Origin: Bifidobacterium aerophilum
GTDB lineage: Bacteria > Actinomycetota > Actinomycetes > Actinomycetales > Bifidobacteriaceae
DNA length: 64,000 nucleotides
Direction of reading: 5' to 3'
Assembly (NCBI RefSeq): GCF_010667685.1
Contig: NZ_WHZW01000012.1
Coordinates: 39,744 to 103,743, forward strand
A program made the position numbers and the translations under genes. How positions within the stretch are numbered: the stretch's first letter is position 1; every line of letters starts with the position of its first letter. Of this stretch, positions 36,464 to 44,416 are shown piece by piece. Below the pieces are notes generated by a model. That model had not been told where the DNA came from and ran no database searches. It saw only the letters and a list, made by a program, of their open reading frames with translations.

Positions 36464-36524
36464 CCGCGGGACCGAACCTGACCGCAATCGCGACCATCGC
36501 GCCGTTACGAAAGCAGTAGTACCG

Positions 36525-37037
36525 ATGACCACCAACCACCCGTACACCGTGATGACCGTCTGCACCGGCAACATCTGCCGGTCCCCGATGGCCGAGATCA
36601 TCCTGCGCGCCGAGTTCGAGTCGCGCGGCCTCGCCGATCGCGTGCGCGTGATGTCCAGCGGCGTGTCCGACGAGGAATACGGCAACCCGATCGACCGCCG
36701 CGCCGTGCGCGTGCTGCGCGCCGACGGCTACGAAATCCCCGCGCACCACTTCGCGCACCGCATCACCCGCGAGGAGATCAACGAAAGCGATCTGTTCCTG
36801 CCGATGACCGCGTCGCACATGCGTGCCCTGCTGCGCCAGTTGCCGGCCGAAAAGCGCCCGGAAGTGCACATGTACCGCAGCTTCGATCCGAACCTGCCCA
36901 AGCCGGCGGCCGGACGCGAGGACGAGATCGATCTCGTCGACCCGTGGTACGGCGGTTCGCACGAGTTCCAGGTCGCGATCGACCAGATCAAGGAAGTCGC
37001 GCCGTACATCGTCGACTGGGTCGAAGCGCGGCTGTAG
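36525..37037 (+). CDS. Low-molecular-weight protein tyrosine phosphatase
   Basis: This 170-aa cytosolic phosphatase has the CX5RS loop near the N terminus (VCTGNICRSPM, Cys 13), the conserved structure of arginine/serine after it, and the general-acid Asp in VDPWYGG. Length is typical. It follows dfr at 61 bases. Targets in Gram-positives are often kinases for capsule or wall synthesis; none is adjacent. Confidence 0.93.
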   Translation: MTTNHPYTVMTVCTGNICRSPMAEIILRAEFESRGLADRVRVMSSGVSDEEYGNPIDRRAVRVLRADGYEIPAHHFAHRITREEINESDLFLPMTASHMRALLRQLPAEKRPEVHMYRSFDPNLPKPAAGREDEIDLVDPWYGGSHEFQVAIDQIKEVAPYIVDWVEARL

Positions 37038-37072
37038 TCGCGGCTGTCCAAGGAACGGCCGAACGCACGATC

Positions 37073-37109
37073 CAAGGCTCCCCGTCGGATTTCCCGGCGG
37101 GGAGCCTTG
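37073..37109 (+). terminator. Hairpin after the thyA-dfr-phosphatase genes
   Basis: CAAGGCTCCCCG pairs exactly with CGGGGAGCCTTG around a 13-base loop. No T-run follows. Confidence 0.6.
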
Positions 37110-37144
37110 ACATATGCCGGCACATCACCGTATCGTGTGATCTG

Positions 37145-37234
37145 TCAAGCACGGGAGTTCGCATGGCGAACTGAGAGGGGCGATACCCGACCGTCGAACG
37201 TGATCCGGTTCATGCCGGCGAACGAAGTCCTTGA
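37145..37234 (+). promoter_or_regulatory. TPP (thiamine pyrophosphate) riboswitch
   Basis: The THI-element core is present: ACGGGAG, CTGAGAGGGGCGATACCCGACC, GAACGTGATCCGGTTCATGCCGGCGAACGAAG (outline, 37151-37227). P1 is TCAAG/CTTGA (37145-37149 with 37230-37234). An alternative stem AGTCCTT (37226-37232) with AAGGACT (37290-37296) would break P1, giving a possible switch. Ligand binding is expected to lower expression of the gene that follows. Confidence 0.92.
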
Positions 37235-37323
37235 ATGATCTTGTCTGGGCTTGCGCGGTTCGCCCGCTTCGTCACGATGCTCCCGCTTGAAGGACTGTAG
37301 ACAGTACAGAAAGCGAGAGAGCA

Positions 37324-37932
37324 ATGTCCACTGATTCCAAGACCCCGGTGCGTTCGCTGCGCTGGAGCGTCGCCGATATCACCGTCGCCGCCGTCATCGC
37401 GGTCGCCTCCGGCGTGATCTTCTGGGGCGCCGGCATCGTCACCCAGCCGCTCGAGGCCGTGTTCACCTTCCTGCCGGGTTCCGATGCGTTGCTGTGGGGC
37501 CTGTACTATTTCGCCGGCCCGCTGGCCGCCATCATCGTGCGCAAGCCGGGCGCCGCGCTGTTCGCCGAAGTGATCGCCGCGCTCGTCGAAGCGCTGCTCG
37601 GCAGCCACTGGGGCGGTCTCGGCACCCTCATCCCGGGTCTCGTGCAGGGTCTGGCCGCCGAAGTGATCTTCCTGATCTTCGCCTACAAGGCGTGGAACAT
37701 CGCCGTCACCATCCTGTCGGGCGCCGCCGCCGGTTTCGCCGGCATGGCCGTGTCGTGGGTCATGTACTACCAGGGCTATGACGCGCTGTTCATCATCGTC
37801 GCGTTCGTGTGCAGCACGCTGTCCGGCGTGATCTTCGCCGGTGCGATCGCGTGGGCGCTGTACAAGGCGCTCGCCAAGACCGGTGCGCTCGACCGCGTGG
37901 CCGGTGGTCGCGACGCCGCCGCGCTCGTGTGA
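37324..37932 (+). CDS. ykoE: YkoE-family ECF transporter substrate-binding (S) component
   Basis: This 202-aa integral membrane protein (about six helices) matches the YkoE family of energy-coupling-factor S components for thiamine or its hydroxymethylpyrimidine precursor; features include LRWSVADITVAAVIAVASG (outline) and PGAALFAEVIAALVEALLG. The TPP riboswitch upstream independently supports a thiamine role. No energising ATPase genes (ykoD/ykoC) are nearby, so it must share a module encoded elsewhere. GAGAGAG precedes the ATG. Confidence 0.92.
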   Translation: MSTDSKTPVRSLRWSVADITVAAVIAVASGVIFWGAGIVTQPLEAVFTFLPGSDALLWGLYYFAGPLAAIIVRKPGAALFAEVIAALVEALLGSHWGGLGTLIPGLVQGLAAEVIFLIFAYKAWNIAVTILSGAAAGFAGMAVSWVMYYQGYDALFIIVAFVCSTLSGVIFAGAIAWALYKALAKTGALDRVAGGRDAAALV

Positions 37933-38026
37933 GCACGGTGTTGACGACTGTCTGATCGAATGGCGGTGACCTGCGGCTGATGCCGTGGGTCACCGTCTTT
38001 TGTATTTGTATGAGGAGACTCGCCGG

Positions 38027-38818
38027 ATGTGTCATGATGTCGGATCGATGAGCACGTGTGCGTCGCTGTTGTCCGACGCGCACTGTCATGCGGATGATGC
38101 GCGGTTCGTCGCCGCGCAGCGCAAGTACGGCGTGAGTTCGGTGATCAGTTGCGCGAACGGCGATCAGTGGCGACATGCGAGCGCGTGGATCGGCGATTCT
38201 CTATCCATCCGCGCCAGCTTTGGCATCCATCCGTGGGATGCGGACCGGTATCGGATCGCGGACGCGATGCCGTATCTCGAACAGACCCTGATCGTCGGTG
38301 AAATCGGACTTGACGGCGAGTGGACCGACGTGCCGTTGGCCGCGCAACTGCCCGTGTTCGAAGCGCAGCTCGACTATGCGAGCCGGCGGCGCAAACCGGT
38401 CGTCCTGCACACCAAGTCACGCGAACGTGAAGTGCTGGAACTGATCCGGCGTTATCCAAACCGGTACATGGTGCACTGGTACGCGTGCGATCGCTGGCAG
38501 GATGACTATCTCGACCTCGGCTGCTACATGTCGATCGGGCCGGACGTGACGACCGACGAATCGGTGCGACGGCTGGCCGCTCGGATTCCCGACGACCGGC
38601 TGCTCGTGGAAAGCGACGGGTTGGAATCGCTGACATGGGCGATGGGGCGTGAGTATGGCGTGGATGATTACGTCGACGCGCTGACCGGATTGCTGCGCTC
38701 GCTGACGGCGATCCGGGCGGCGGTGCGCGGGCGCGCGACGGACGTATGCGAAGTGGCTGAAATGACCCGGCGCAATCTCGCATCGTTCTGTGTCCCTATT
38801 CCAAGCCGGCCGCTATAA
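38027..38818 (+). CDS. TatD-family metal-dependent hydrolase
   Basis: This 263-aa protein is a TIM-barrel amidohydrolase related to TatD deoxyribonucleases. Metal ligands are visible: DAHCHADD (HxH), [25 protein letters not shown] and VESDGLE. Sequence around [10 protein letters not shown] is also typical. It is a divergent member with a short central region. ATG 38027 has GAGGAG nine bases upstream; an internal ATG at 38048 is possible. The substrate is uncertain. Confidence 0.88.
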   Translation: MCHDVGSMSTCASLLSDAHCHADDARFVAAQRKYGVSSVISCANGDQWRHASAWIGDSLSIRASFGIHPWDADRYRIADAMPYLEQTLIVGEIGLDGEWTDVPLAAQLPVFEAQLDYASRRRKPVVLHTKSREREVLELIRRYPNRYMVHWYACDRWQDDYLDLGCYMSIGPDVTTDESVRRLAARIPDDRLLVESDGLESLTWAMGREYGVDDYVDALTGLLRSLTAIRAAVRGRATDVCEVAEMTRRNLASFCVPIPSRPL

Positions 38819-38826
38819 ATAATCCC

Positions 38827-39693
38827 ATGACTATCGAAGAATCAACTGCCGATCAGACGCCGGCTGCAGTCCCGGCCGCGGAGGCATCCGTCACGCAGGA
38901 ACGCTCCCCGCTGTACGGACGCAAGGTGCTGTCGTTCGTCCGTCGTTCCGCACGTCTTGACGATCGTCTGCAGCGCGCATGGGATGCGTATGCCGAGCAA
39001 TACCTACTCGACATCAACGCGCGCGAGGGCTCGCTGGATGTGCGCGAAGGGCTGCGATTCGATGCCGCGTTCGTGCGCAAGACGTGGGGCAACGACCATC
39101 CGCTGATCGTGGAGATCGGCAGCGGGCAGGGAGAGAACGTGGTCGCCGCCGTTGCGGCGCGGCCGGACATGAACTTTCTGGCGCTGGAAGTGTATGATCC
39201 CGGCGTCGCGCACACACTGCTGCTGGCCGGCAAGCAAGGATTGGAGAACCTGCGCATCGCACAGGTGAACGCGCCCGAGCTGTTCAAGGCGTGCGAGCCG
39301 GGCGTGCTGGCCGAGGTGTGGACGTTCTTCCCGGATCCGTGGCCGAAGATGAAGCACCACAAACGGCGCATCGTACAACCCGAGCTGGCTGGCGATATTC
39401 GGCGCGCGCTCGCCGATGGGGGAGTGTGGCGCATCGCCACCGACATCGAGGACTATGCGCTGCATGTGCACGAGGTGATGGACGGCGCGGCCGGGTTCGA
39501 GAACGTCGGCACGCTGACCGTGAGCCTGCCGACCGAGCATGTCGGCAAGGGCAACGCCGACACGGCGGCCGACCTGCCGCATGCCGATTTCACGGAATCC
39601 GAGCGGTTTGACGGGCGCGTGCTCACCAACTTCGAGAAGAAGGGGCTGGCGGCCGGGCGTGTGATCCACGATTTCACGTATCGTGCGGCGTGA
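38827..39693 (+). CDS. trmB: tRNA (guanine-N7-)-methyltransferase
   Basis: This 288-aa enzyme makes m7G46 in tRNA. The SAM-binding loop is [12 protein letters not shown], followed by ALEVYDPGV, and the family hallmark [16 protein letters not shown] then RIVQPE. A 55-residue N-terminal tail is longer than in E. coli TrmB. It starts nine bases after the TatD-like gene and is probably cotranscribed. Confidence 0.95.
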   Translation: MTIEESTADQTPAAVPAAEASVTQERSPLYGRKVLSFVRRSARLDDRLQRAWDAYAEQYLLDINAREGSLDVREGLRFDAAFVRKTWGNDHPLIVEIGSGQGENVVAAVAARPDMNFLALEVYDPGVAHTLLLAGKQGLENLRIAQVNAPELFKACEPGVLAEVWTFFPDPWPKMKHHKRRIVQPELAGDIRRALADGGVWRIATDIEDYALHVHEVMDGAAGFENVGTLTVSLPTEHVGKGNADTAADLPHADFTESERFDGRVLTNFEKKGLAAGRVIHDFTYRAA

Positions 39694-39829
39694 GCCGGTA
39701 TGAGCCGATGCGGGCCGGTATGAGCTGGTGCGGGTCGGTTGAGCGAAGGCTTCTGACGTTGCGCATCGCCGCCGCGACACGCCGATTTGCGTGTTTGCGG
39801 CGGTTCGCGTATCGTATATCAAGTTGTTC

Positions 39830-39901
39830 GCCCCCATCGTCTAACGGTTAGGACACCAGACTTTCAATCTGACAACGAGAGTTCGACTCTCTCTGGGGGT
39901 A
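39830..39901 (+). tRNA. tRNA-Glu (anticodon UUC)
   Basis: Acceptor GCCCCCA pairs with TGGGGGT (G1-U72), D arm TCGTCTAACGGTTAGGAC, anticodon loop CTTTCAA giving TTC, T arm CGAGAGTTCGACTCTCT. The 72-base form with 3' discriminator A matches actinobacterial tRNA-Glu. CCA is not encoded. Confidence 0.95.
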
Positions 39902-40321
39902 CTCGCCGGCTCCGGGTTCCACGAGGTATCGTGGCCCGGAGCCTTTTGTTTCCAACGGTTTCAGGCCGCCAGCTTGGCCTTCAGTTGCTCGCACAGGAAA
40001 CCCGGCGGTGGCCACTGCCACCAAAGATGCACCTCCGTCACTGCTCATTCCGCGCATCATCTGCTCGTACATCGACGCATCCAGCAGGGAGAGCGGGGGG
40101 ACGTTGAAGAATTCCGCCACTGCGGCGATATCCTGGATGGTCCAGGAGGTCTTGCCGGTCATCTTCGCGGACACGGCGCCCCTCTTCAGCCCCAGTGCCG
40201 CGCAAAGTGACTGCTGGGTCATCCCGCGGCCGGTCAGCTGCATGTTGACGTTCCAGATGAATACCCTCTGCAGGTAGTCGCCGAGTCCATTGGATTCGGA
40301 CGACGGTTCGATTTTTGCCAT
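39848..40321 (-). CDS. Phage-type HTH regulator (repressor-like); 3' end antisense to tRNA-Glu
   Basis: This 157-aa protein has a Cro/C1-type helix-turn-helix (about 30-85: MTQQSLCAALGLKRGAVSAKMTG in outline, then WTIQDIAAVAEFFNV). The start at 40321 is supported by AAAGGAC seven bases upstream. The last third lacks conserved character and is translated from the antisense of the tRNA-Glu terminator and tRNA-Glu itself, so the original stop seems lost or the gene was joined to this locus by insertion. It faces a second HTH gene across a palindromic operator, the usual phage or plasmid switch layout. Confidence 0.8.
   Translation of the reverse strand: MAKIEPSSESNGLGDYLQRVFIWNVNMQLTGRGMTQQSLCAALGLKRGAVSAKMTGKTSWTIQDIAAVAEFFNVPPLSLLDASMYEQMMRGMSSDGGASLVAVATAGFPVRATEGQAGGLKPLETKGSGPRYLVEPGAGEYPQRESNSRCQIESLVS
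39908..39951 (+). terminator. tRNA-Glu terminator
   Basis: GGCTCCGGG pairs with CCCGGAGCC, with an inner CCACGA/TCGTGG stem, followed by TTTTGTTT. Confidence 0.9.
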
Positions 40322-40344
40322 ATCAAGTCCTTTCAGATTGGAGT

Positions 40345-40363
40345 TGTCCAATATCGATGGACA
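40345..40363. promoter_or_regulatory. Palindromic operator between divergent HTH genes
   Basis: TGTCCA, seven bases, TGGACA. It lies 24 bases before the leftward regulator and overlaps the likely promoters in this 100-base AT-rich gap, as expected for an autoregulated repressor site. Confidence 0.6.
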
Positions 40364-40417
40364 TAATCCTACAACAATGATTTGCTGCTGTGCAAGTTTC
40401 TTGATATATTGTCTATT

Positions 40418-40705
40418 GTGAATGGACTGACGGCAAAAATAATGGATTCTCCGATGCGTCGCTATATGACGGCGGCGGGTCTGAGCTGCCGAGACCTCGC
40501 GAGGGAGATGGGTACGTCCAAATCCTCGGTCGCGGGAAAGGTCAACGGCTCGATACCGTGGCAGCAGTCCGACCTGATCTGGCTGGCCATTCACCGAAAC
40601 CTGTCCCCTGGGTATGTGCTCGGCATCGACGCCTATCTCACGGATGGCGGGTGGAAACCCGAAACGAGAATCCCCGGACCGGCTGGAACCCGGCGCGGGG
40701 ATTGA
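40418..40705 (+). CDS. Small HTH protein (Cro-like)
   Basis: This protein of about 95 aa has a helix-turn-helix (RRYMTAAGLSCRDLAREMGTSK in outline, then SSVAGKVNG) followed by a short helical part (WLAIHRNLSPGYVLGIDAYL). The start is uncertain: GTG 40418, ATG 40442 and ATG 40454 are possible and none has a strong ribosome binding site, so it may be read from a leaderless mRNA. It is divergent from the repressor-like gene and shares the operator region. Confidence 0.65.
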   Translation: MNGLTAKIMDSPMRRYMTAAGLSCRDLAREMGTSKSSVAGKVNGSIPWQQSDLIWLAIHRNLSPGYVLGIDAYLTDGGWKPETRIPGPAGTRRGD

Positions 40706-40791
40706 ACGGCAACAACCATGGAGCCGCGGGCGCGCATATCCGCCAAGATCAGACGCCCGTCGTTCCGATTCCCCGAAGGAGGGTCATCGCC

Positions 40792-40965
40792 ATGACCGAT
40801 TCTACCAATACCGCCGGCATTCGCCCGGCATCCGTCTTCGAGCCTAATCGCCAGCGCGACGCCGCGCGGCGGACGACGCGGGCCGGCGGCAAAGTCGATC
40901 TGCGCATCGCGAAGGCGCATGTGCTGTCCATGCTCGCCCACCCGTCCCGGGGCTCGCGCCGCTGA
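40792..40965 (+). CDS. Small basic hypothetical protein, 57 aa
   Basis: ATG at 40792 follows GAAGGAGGG at eight bases. The product (MTDSTNTAGIRPASVFEPNR...) is basic, with a helical C-terminal part (KVDLRIAKAHVLSMLAHP). No family is recognised. It is the first of a tightly packed rightward set of island genes. Confidence 0.6.
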   Translation: MTDSTNTAGIRPASVFEPNRQRDAARRTTRAGGKVDLRIAKAHVLSMLAHPSRGSRR

Positions 40966-41006
40966 GGCGCGCGTCCGCGGACCGTTTCCCCGATACCGGC
41001 CGAACC

Positions 41007-41162
41007 ATGTGGTGGCTGGTCGTTGCCGCCGTGTGCGTGTCCGGCGGCGTTCTCTCGTATGCGTTGTGCCGCGCCGCCCGTCTGGGCGACGACATCGGCG
41101 CGAGGCTGCGCGAACGCCGCGAAGCGGACCCGGAGCATGACGGCGGGAAGGTCGAACGATGA
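41007..41162 (+). CDS. Small single-pass membrane protein, 51 aa
   Basis: ATG at 41007 opens MWWLVVAAVCVSGGVLSYAL, one membrane helix, followed by a charged cytosolic tail (RLGDDIGARLRERREADPEH). Its TGA overlaps the ATG of the next gene (ATGA), which suggests translational coupling and supports that it is real. No clear ribosome binding site is seen. Function unknown. Confidence 0.5.
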   Translation: MWWLVVAAVCVSGGVLSYALCRAARLGDDIGARLRERREADPEHDGGKVER

Positions 41163-42352
41163 GCAGCAGAGCCGAGAACTGGGCATGGGAGCGCGACGAC
41201 GTCAAGGGCATCACCAAGTTCGTGCTGGTGTATCTGGCCCGCCGCGCCTACTACGACGATGGCGCCGCCGCGTGGCCGAGCGTGGAGACCATCGCGTTCA
41301 ACTGCGGGTGCTGTGAGCGCACCGTGATCCGTTCGTTGCAGGAGTTGGAGCGCAAGGGCTACATCAGGCCCGGCGACCAGGAGATGTCGGCGCGCAACCC
41401 GCGCACGCGCAAGCCGATCGCCAAGGGACACCGCTCGCGCGTGTGGGACGTCGTCATGGACGGCGACCACGCCGCCGAGAACATCGAGGAGAAGCCCCGG
41501 AACCTGGACGCGCTGGCGGAAGGCGACGGCAAATCGAATCCAGACAAGGACAATTTGTCACCCGACGGATTGTCACCCGAACCGAAGGGCGTGGAGCCGA
41601 GGACAAATTGTCCCGGAATCTTGGACAGAAAGTCACCCAATAGACAAGTGATAAACAATTCTCCCCTCATCCCCTTCGGGGATGCTCCCCTCAACGCCGA
41701 ACAAGCCCCCACGAAGACCGAACCCGTTCCGGCGACCGATTGGGGCAAGGCCCTGCCTCCCAAGGGCTGCAGGAACCCGCTATGGGTGCCCGAACCCGGC
41801 AAGCTGCCCGAGCCGGTCACGGAACGCGCCGGCCAGGAGGTGCGCGTGCTCGACGGCATCCGCCGGCGCATGCTCGCCGTGGACCAGAGGTTCGACGTTC
41901 CGGCGACCATGGCCGACCGCAAGGCCGTCCACTCGCTGCTGATCGATCGCCCGTACGGCGAGATCGTCGCGACGATGGACTGGGCGTACCGCAACCGCTA
42001 CTGGCTTCCCCGGCTCACCAGCGGCGCCAGGTTCGCCGCGAACTACGTGCAGCTGCGACTGGAAATGCTCACCCATCCCGATCCGACGGGAAAGCGGGCG
42101 CCAGACGCCCCGCTGCCGGTCGTCAAGGACCCCAACCGGGCGATACCGGTCAGCTCGTCGTCCGCAAGCCGCGTGCCGATCTACGGGGCGGCGCTGCTGC
42201 GCACCTCGCTGTGTCAGGAACACATCGAAGGCGCCATCTCGCAGGAGGCGTGCCCGGTATGCGCGTACGACAAACGCAACCACGCCACCCACGACGTCGC
42301 CGGGCGCCGCAAGGCGAAAGCCGTTGCGCCGGCGGAGGCGGTGCGGCCATGA
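41159..42352 (+). CDS. Replication-type helix-turn-helix protein
   Basis: This 397-aa protein opens with a winged-helix domain of the phage/plasmid replication type (about 1-75: WAWERDDVKGITKFVLVYLA in outline, then WPSVETIAFNCGCCERTVIRSL and LERKGYIRPG), a long Pro/Asp-rich linker (about 95-205) and a helical C-terminal region (about 215-310) ending with a CxxH/CPVC-type cluster (LCQEHIEGAISQEACPVCAYD) that could bind zinc. This layout resembles replisome-organiser proteins of actinophages. Its ends overlap both neighbours by ATGA, so the three genes are coupled. The replication role is inference. Confidence 0.7.
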   Translation: MSSRAENWAWERDDVKGITKFVLVYLARRAYYDDGAAAWPSVETIAFNCGCCERTVIRSLQELERKGYIRPGDQEMSARNPRTRKPIAKGHRSRVWDVVMDGDHAAENIEEKPRNLDALAEGDGKSNPDKDNLSPDGLSPEPKGVEPRTNCPGILDRKSPNRQVINNSPLIPFGDAPLNAEQAPTKTEPVPATDWGKALPPKGCRNPLWVPEPGKLPEPVTERAGQEVRVLDGIRRRMLAVDQRFDVPATMADRKAVHSLLIDRPYGEIVATMDWAYRNRYWLPRLTSGARFAANYVQLRLEMLTHPDPTGKRAPDAPLPVVKDPNRAIPVSSSSASRVPIYGAALLRTSLCQEHIEGAISQEACPVCAYDKRNHATHDVAGRRKAKAVAPAEAVRP

Positions 42353-42876
42353 GCGGGGACGGGCAGCGTCTTGAGGCGTGGAAGAAGGCCGGCGAATGCC
42401 GCGACTTCCCGCAACCATGGTCCGACTACCTGTGGTCGCTGGAGTTCGAGCACCGTCCCGGCGACGCGAAGGCGTTCCACTCGGTCGCCAAGGCCGTGTG
42501 CGAACGATGCCCGGTACGCGCCGAATGCCTGGCCTACGCGGCCAGCGGCGGACTCGAATGGGGCGTGTACGGCGGCAAGGTGTGCACCGACCGGCGCAGG
42601 ATCGCGCGCATGGCCGAAGCCGACGGAGTCCCTTGCCGGGACCGCGGCCTGCCGTGGCCGCAACGCTGGCGGCTGCTCACGGACTGGATACGCGCCCATC
42701 GGAACGTGTTCGACGAAGCCACCGACGAGGCCAGCGCCGAACGCCAGCAACGACGCCTGCGCGCACGGGGCAGGACGGCCGATTGCCCCGACCCGCATGA
42801 GCCGTCAGGCAATCAAACATTCAAACAAGCAGGAATCCAAGCAATCAGACAAGCAGACAATCAGGCGTCCGACTGA
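42349..42876 (+). CDS. WhiB-family iron-sulfur regulator, island-borne
   Basis: This 175-aa protein carries the four cluster cysteines C17, C51, C54 and C60 (C-X33-C-X2-C-X5-C) and the GVYGG turn (72-76), followed by a basic patch (KVCTDRRRIARM), all hallmarks of Wbl proteins that bind a 4Fe-4S cluster and work with the main sigma factor. Phage and plasmid Wbl proteins can block host septation genes. The last 23 residues come from a (CAAN)n tract and place Gln at every fourth residue (NQTFKQAGIQAIRQADNQ). It overlaps the previous gene by four bases. Confidence 0.88.
   Translation: MSGDGQRLEAWKKAGECRDFPQPWSDYLWSLEFEHRPGDAKAFHSVAKAVCERCPVRAECLAYAASGGLEWGVYGGKVCTDRRRIARMAEADGVPCRDRGLPWPQRWRLLTDWIRAHRNVFDEATDEASAERQQRRLRARGRTADCPDPHEPSGNQTFKQAGIQAIRQADNQASD
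42806..42873 (+). repeat. (CAAN)n tetranucleotide-period tract 1
   Basis: Seventeen consecutive tetranucleotides, nearly all beginning with C (CAGG CAAT CAAA CATT CAAA ...). It encodes the WhiB C terminus and sits just before the parA ribosome binding site. Confidence 0.8.
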
Positions 42877-42919
42877 TCAGGTTCGCGTGATCGCCGGCAG
42901 TCGCAAAGGAGAAGAACGA

Positions 42920-43516
42920 ATGCGCATCGCCATAGCCAACGCCAAGGGCGGGGTCGCGAAGACCACGTCCAGCATCTACATCGCCTCGGTCATCGTTTCC
43001 AGGGGCGGCAGTGCCGTCGTGTACGACGCGGACCCGCAGTCTAGCGCGAGCCTGTGGGCCGCCGCCGCTGAACAGACCGCGGACCCGCTGACGTTCGACG
43101 TGCTTCCGGCCAACCAGGCCACGCTCCGTCAGCTCGCCGCGGGAGCGGACCCGGACGAATGGGCGATCATCGACGCGCCGCCGCAGGGGCCGACCCTGGA
43201 CATGGCCATCAAGGCCGCCGATTTCGTGATCGTGCCGGCGTCGGACTCGCCCATGGACCTCCAGCAGGCATGGAGCACCCTCGACATGGCCAGGATGAGC
43301 ACGCCAGCCGCGCTGCTGCTGGTCAAGGCCGAACGCAACACGAAGGCGTTCCGCGACACCATGGACGCACTCAACGCCATGGACACGCCCCGGTTCGACA
43401 CGATCGTGCCGAAGGCCCAGTACTACAAGCGTTCGCTCGGCACCAACCCGCACCAGCTGGGCGAATACCGGGACCTCGTCACCGAACTCCAGCAGATCGC
43501 CGGAAAGCAGGAGTGA
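42920..43516 (+). CDS. parA: ParA-family partition ATPase
   Basis: This 198-aa protein is a small Walker-type ParA/MinD ATPase. The deviant Walker A is KGGVAKTT (9-16), Walker A' is YDADPQSSAS and Walker B IIDAPPQGPT. There is no N-terminal HTH, which marks the small ParA type that works with a ribbon-helix-helix partner. Such a partner lies four bases downstream. AAAGGAGAAG precedes the ATG. It suggests the island once segregated as a plasmid or plasmid-like phage. Confidence 0.92.
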   Translation: MRIAIANAKGGVAKTTSSIYIASVIVSRGGSAVVYDADPQSSASLWAAAAEQTADPLTFDVLPANQATLRQLAAGADPDEWAIIDAPPQGPTLDMAIKAADFVIVPASDSPMDLQQAWSTLDMARMSTPAALLLVKAERNTKAFRDTMDALNAMDTPRFDTIVPKAQYYKRSLGTNPHQLGEYRDLVTELQQIAGKQE

Positions 43517-43520
43517 GACC

Positions 43521-43760
43521 ATGCAGGGCAACTACCAGCCACTGGCACGGCCGGTGCCGTTCGACGACGTGCTGCGTCAGCAGAGCAAGACCTCCAAGAC
43601 CACGGGCGAACCGCTGGTCATGCTTTCATTGCGCATACCCGTGTCGCTCAAGACCCGGCTCAAGACCACGGCCGCCGCGCACGGACTGCCCATGCAGCAG
43701 CTCCTGCGCGACGCCATCGAACGCGAGCTCGACCGGCTCGACGGCGACGATGAGCCATAA
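43521..43760 (+). CDS. Ribbon-helix-helix partner of ParA
   Basis: This 79-aa protein ends in a clear ribbon-helix-helix fold (VMLSLRIPVSLKTRLKT, AAAHGLPMQQLLRDAI), a DNA-binding type used by ParB/CopG-like centromere proteins. The position directly after parA and small size fit a partition operon. A centromere is not identified; the nearby (CAAN)n tracts are candidates. Confidence 0.8.
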   Translation: MQGNYQPLARPVPFDDVLRQQSKTSKTTGEPLVMLSLRIPVSLKTRLKTTAAAHGLPMQQLLRDAIERELDRLDGDDEP

Positions 43761-43765
43761 CCCGT

Positions 43766-43821
43766 CAGACAATCAAGCAATCCAACAAGTCAGCACCCAA
43801 ACATTCAGGCAGTCAAACATG
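43766..43821 (+). repeat. (CAAN)n tetranucleotide-period tract 2
   Basis: Fourteen in-phase tetranucleotides (CAGA CAAT CAAG CAAT CCAA CAAG ...) between the ribbon-helix-helix gene and the next gene. Confidence 0.8.
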
Positions 43822-43866
43822 CGGACGCGATCCCGAAAGCCGATGCGTCTGCGGAAAGGAGACACT

Positions 43867-44274
43867 ATGGACTATTCGATGGAGGTCTCCGTGCTCGGCG
43901 ACCGGATCAGCATCGGAGAGGAGGCTCACGTCATCACCCTCGGCGTGAACACGGGATTCCCCGCGGGCTCCACGGCGGGAATGGCGTACACGCTCTCGCC
44001 GTTGCAGGCCCGCGTGTTCGGCGCGCAGATGCGCGCGGCCGCGGACGCCGCCGAGGGGCATCCGGGCATGCCGTCCGACGAGGAGGTGAACGCGGCGGCG
44101 AAGGTGTTCTGCGGCGGCGTGTGGAACGGGTTCGACCCCGCCAGCATGATGCCGACCGAACAGTTCGACCGGTTCTGGAACGACGGCGAGGGACACCAGC
44201 TCTACCTGGCGATCGCGCGCCACGCGCTCATCGCCGCACGCATGTCCATCCTCGCCGGGCAAAACGAAAGCTGA
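43867..44274 (+). CDS. Island hypothetical protein, 135 aa
   Basis: ATG at 43867 has GGAAAGGAG six bases upstream. The product (MDYSMEVSVLGDRISIGEEA...) is soluble, mildly acidic, with a beta-rich N terminus and helical C terminus (QLYLAIARHALIAARMSIL). No family is recognised. It lies between two (CAAN)n tracts. Confidence 0.65.
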   Translation: MDYSMEVSVLGDRISIGEEAHVITLGVNTGFPAGSTAGMAYTLSPLQARVFGAQMRAAADAAEGHPGMPSDEEVNAAAKVFCGGVWNGFDPASMMPTEQFDRFWNDGEGHQLYLAIARHALIAARMSILAGQNES

Positions 44275-44402
44275 CAAGCAGACAAGCCCACATGCAGACA
44301 ATCAAACAATCCAACAATCAAACTTGCTTGCATACAGGCAAGCGAACATGCAAGCAATCAAGCAAGCCAACAAGCAGGAAAGCAAACAATCCAACAATCA
44401 GG
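44275..44402 (+). repeat. (CAAN)n tetranucleotide-period tract 3
   Basis: Thirty-two consecutive in-phase tetranucleotides, 31 starting with C (CAAG CAGA CAAG CCCA CATG CAGA CAAT CAAA ...). It is the longest of the three, strongly G-poor, and ends 14 bases before the next start codon. Confidence 0.85.
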
Positions 44403-44416
44403 AACGGAGCAGAACC

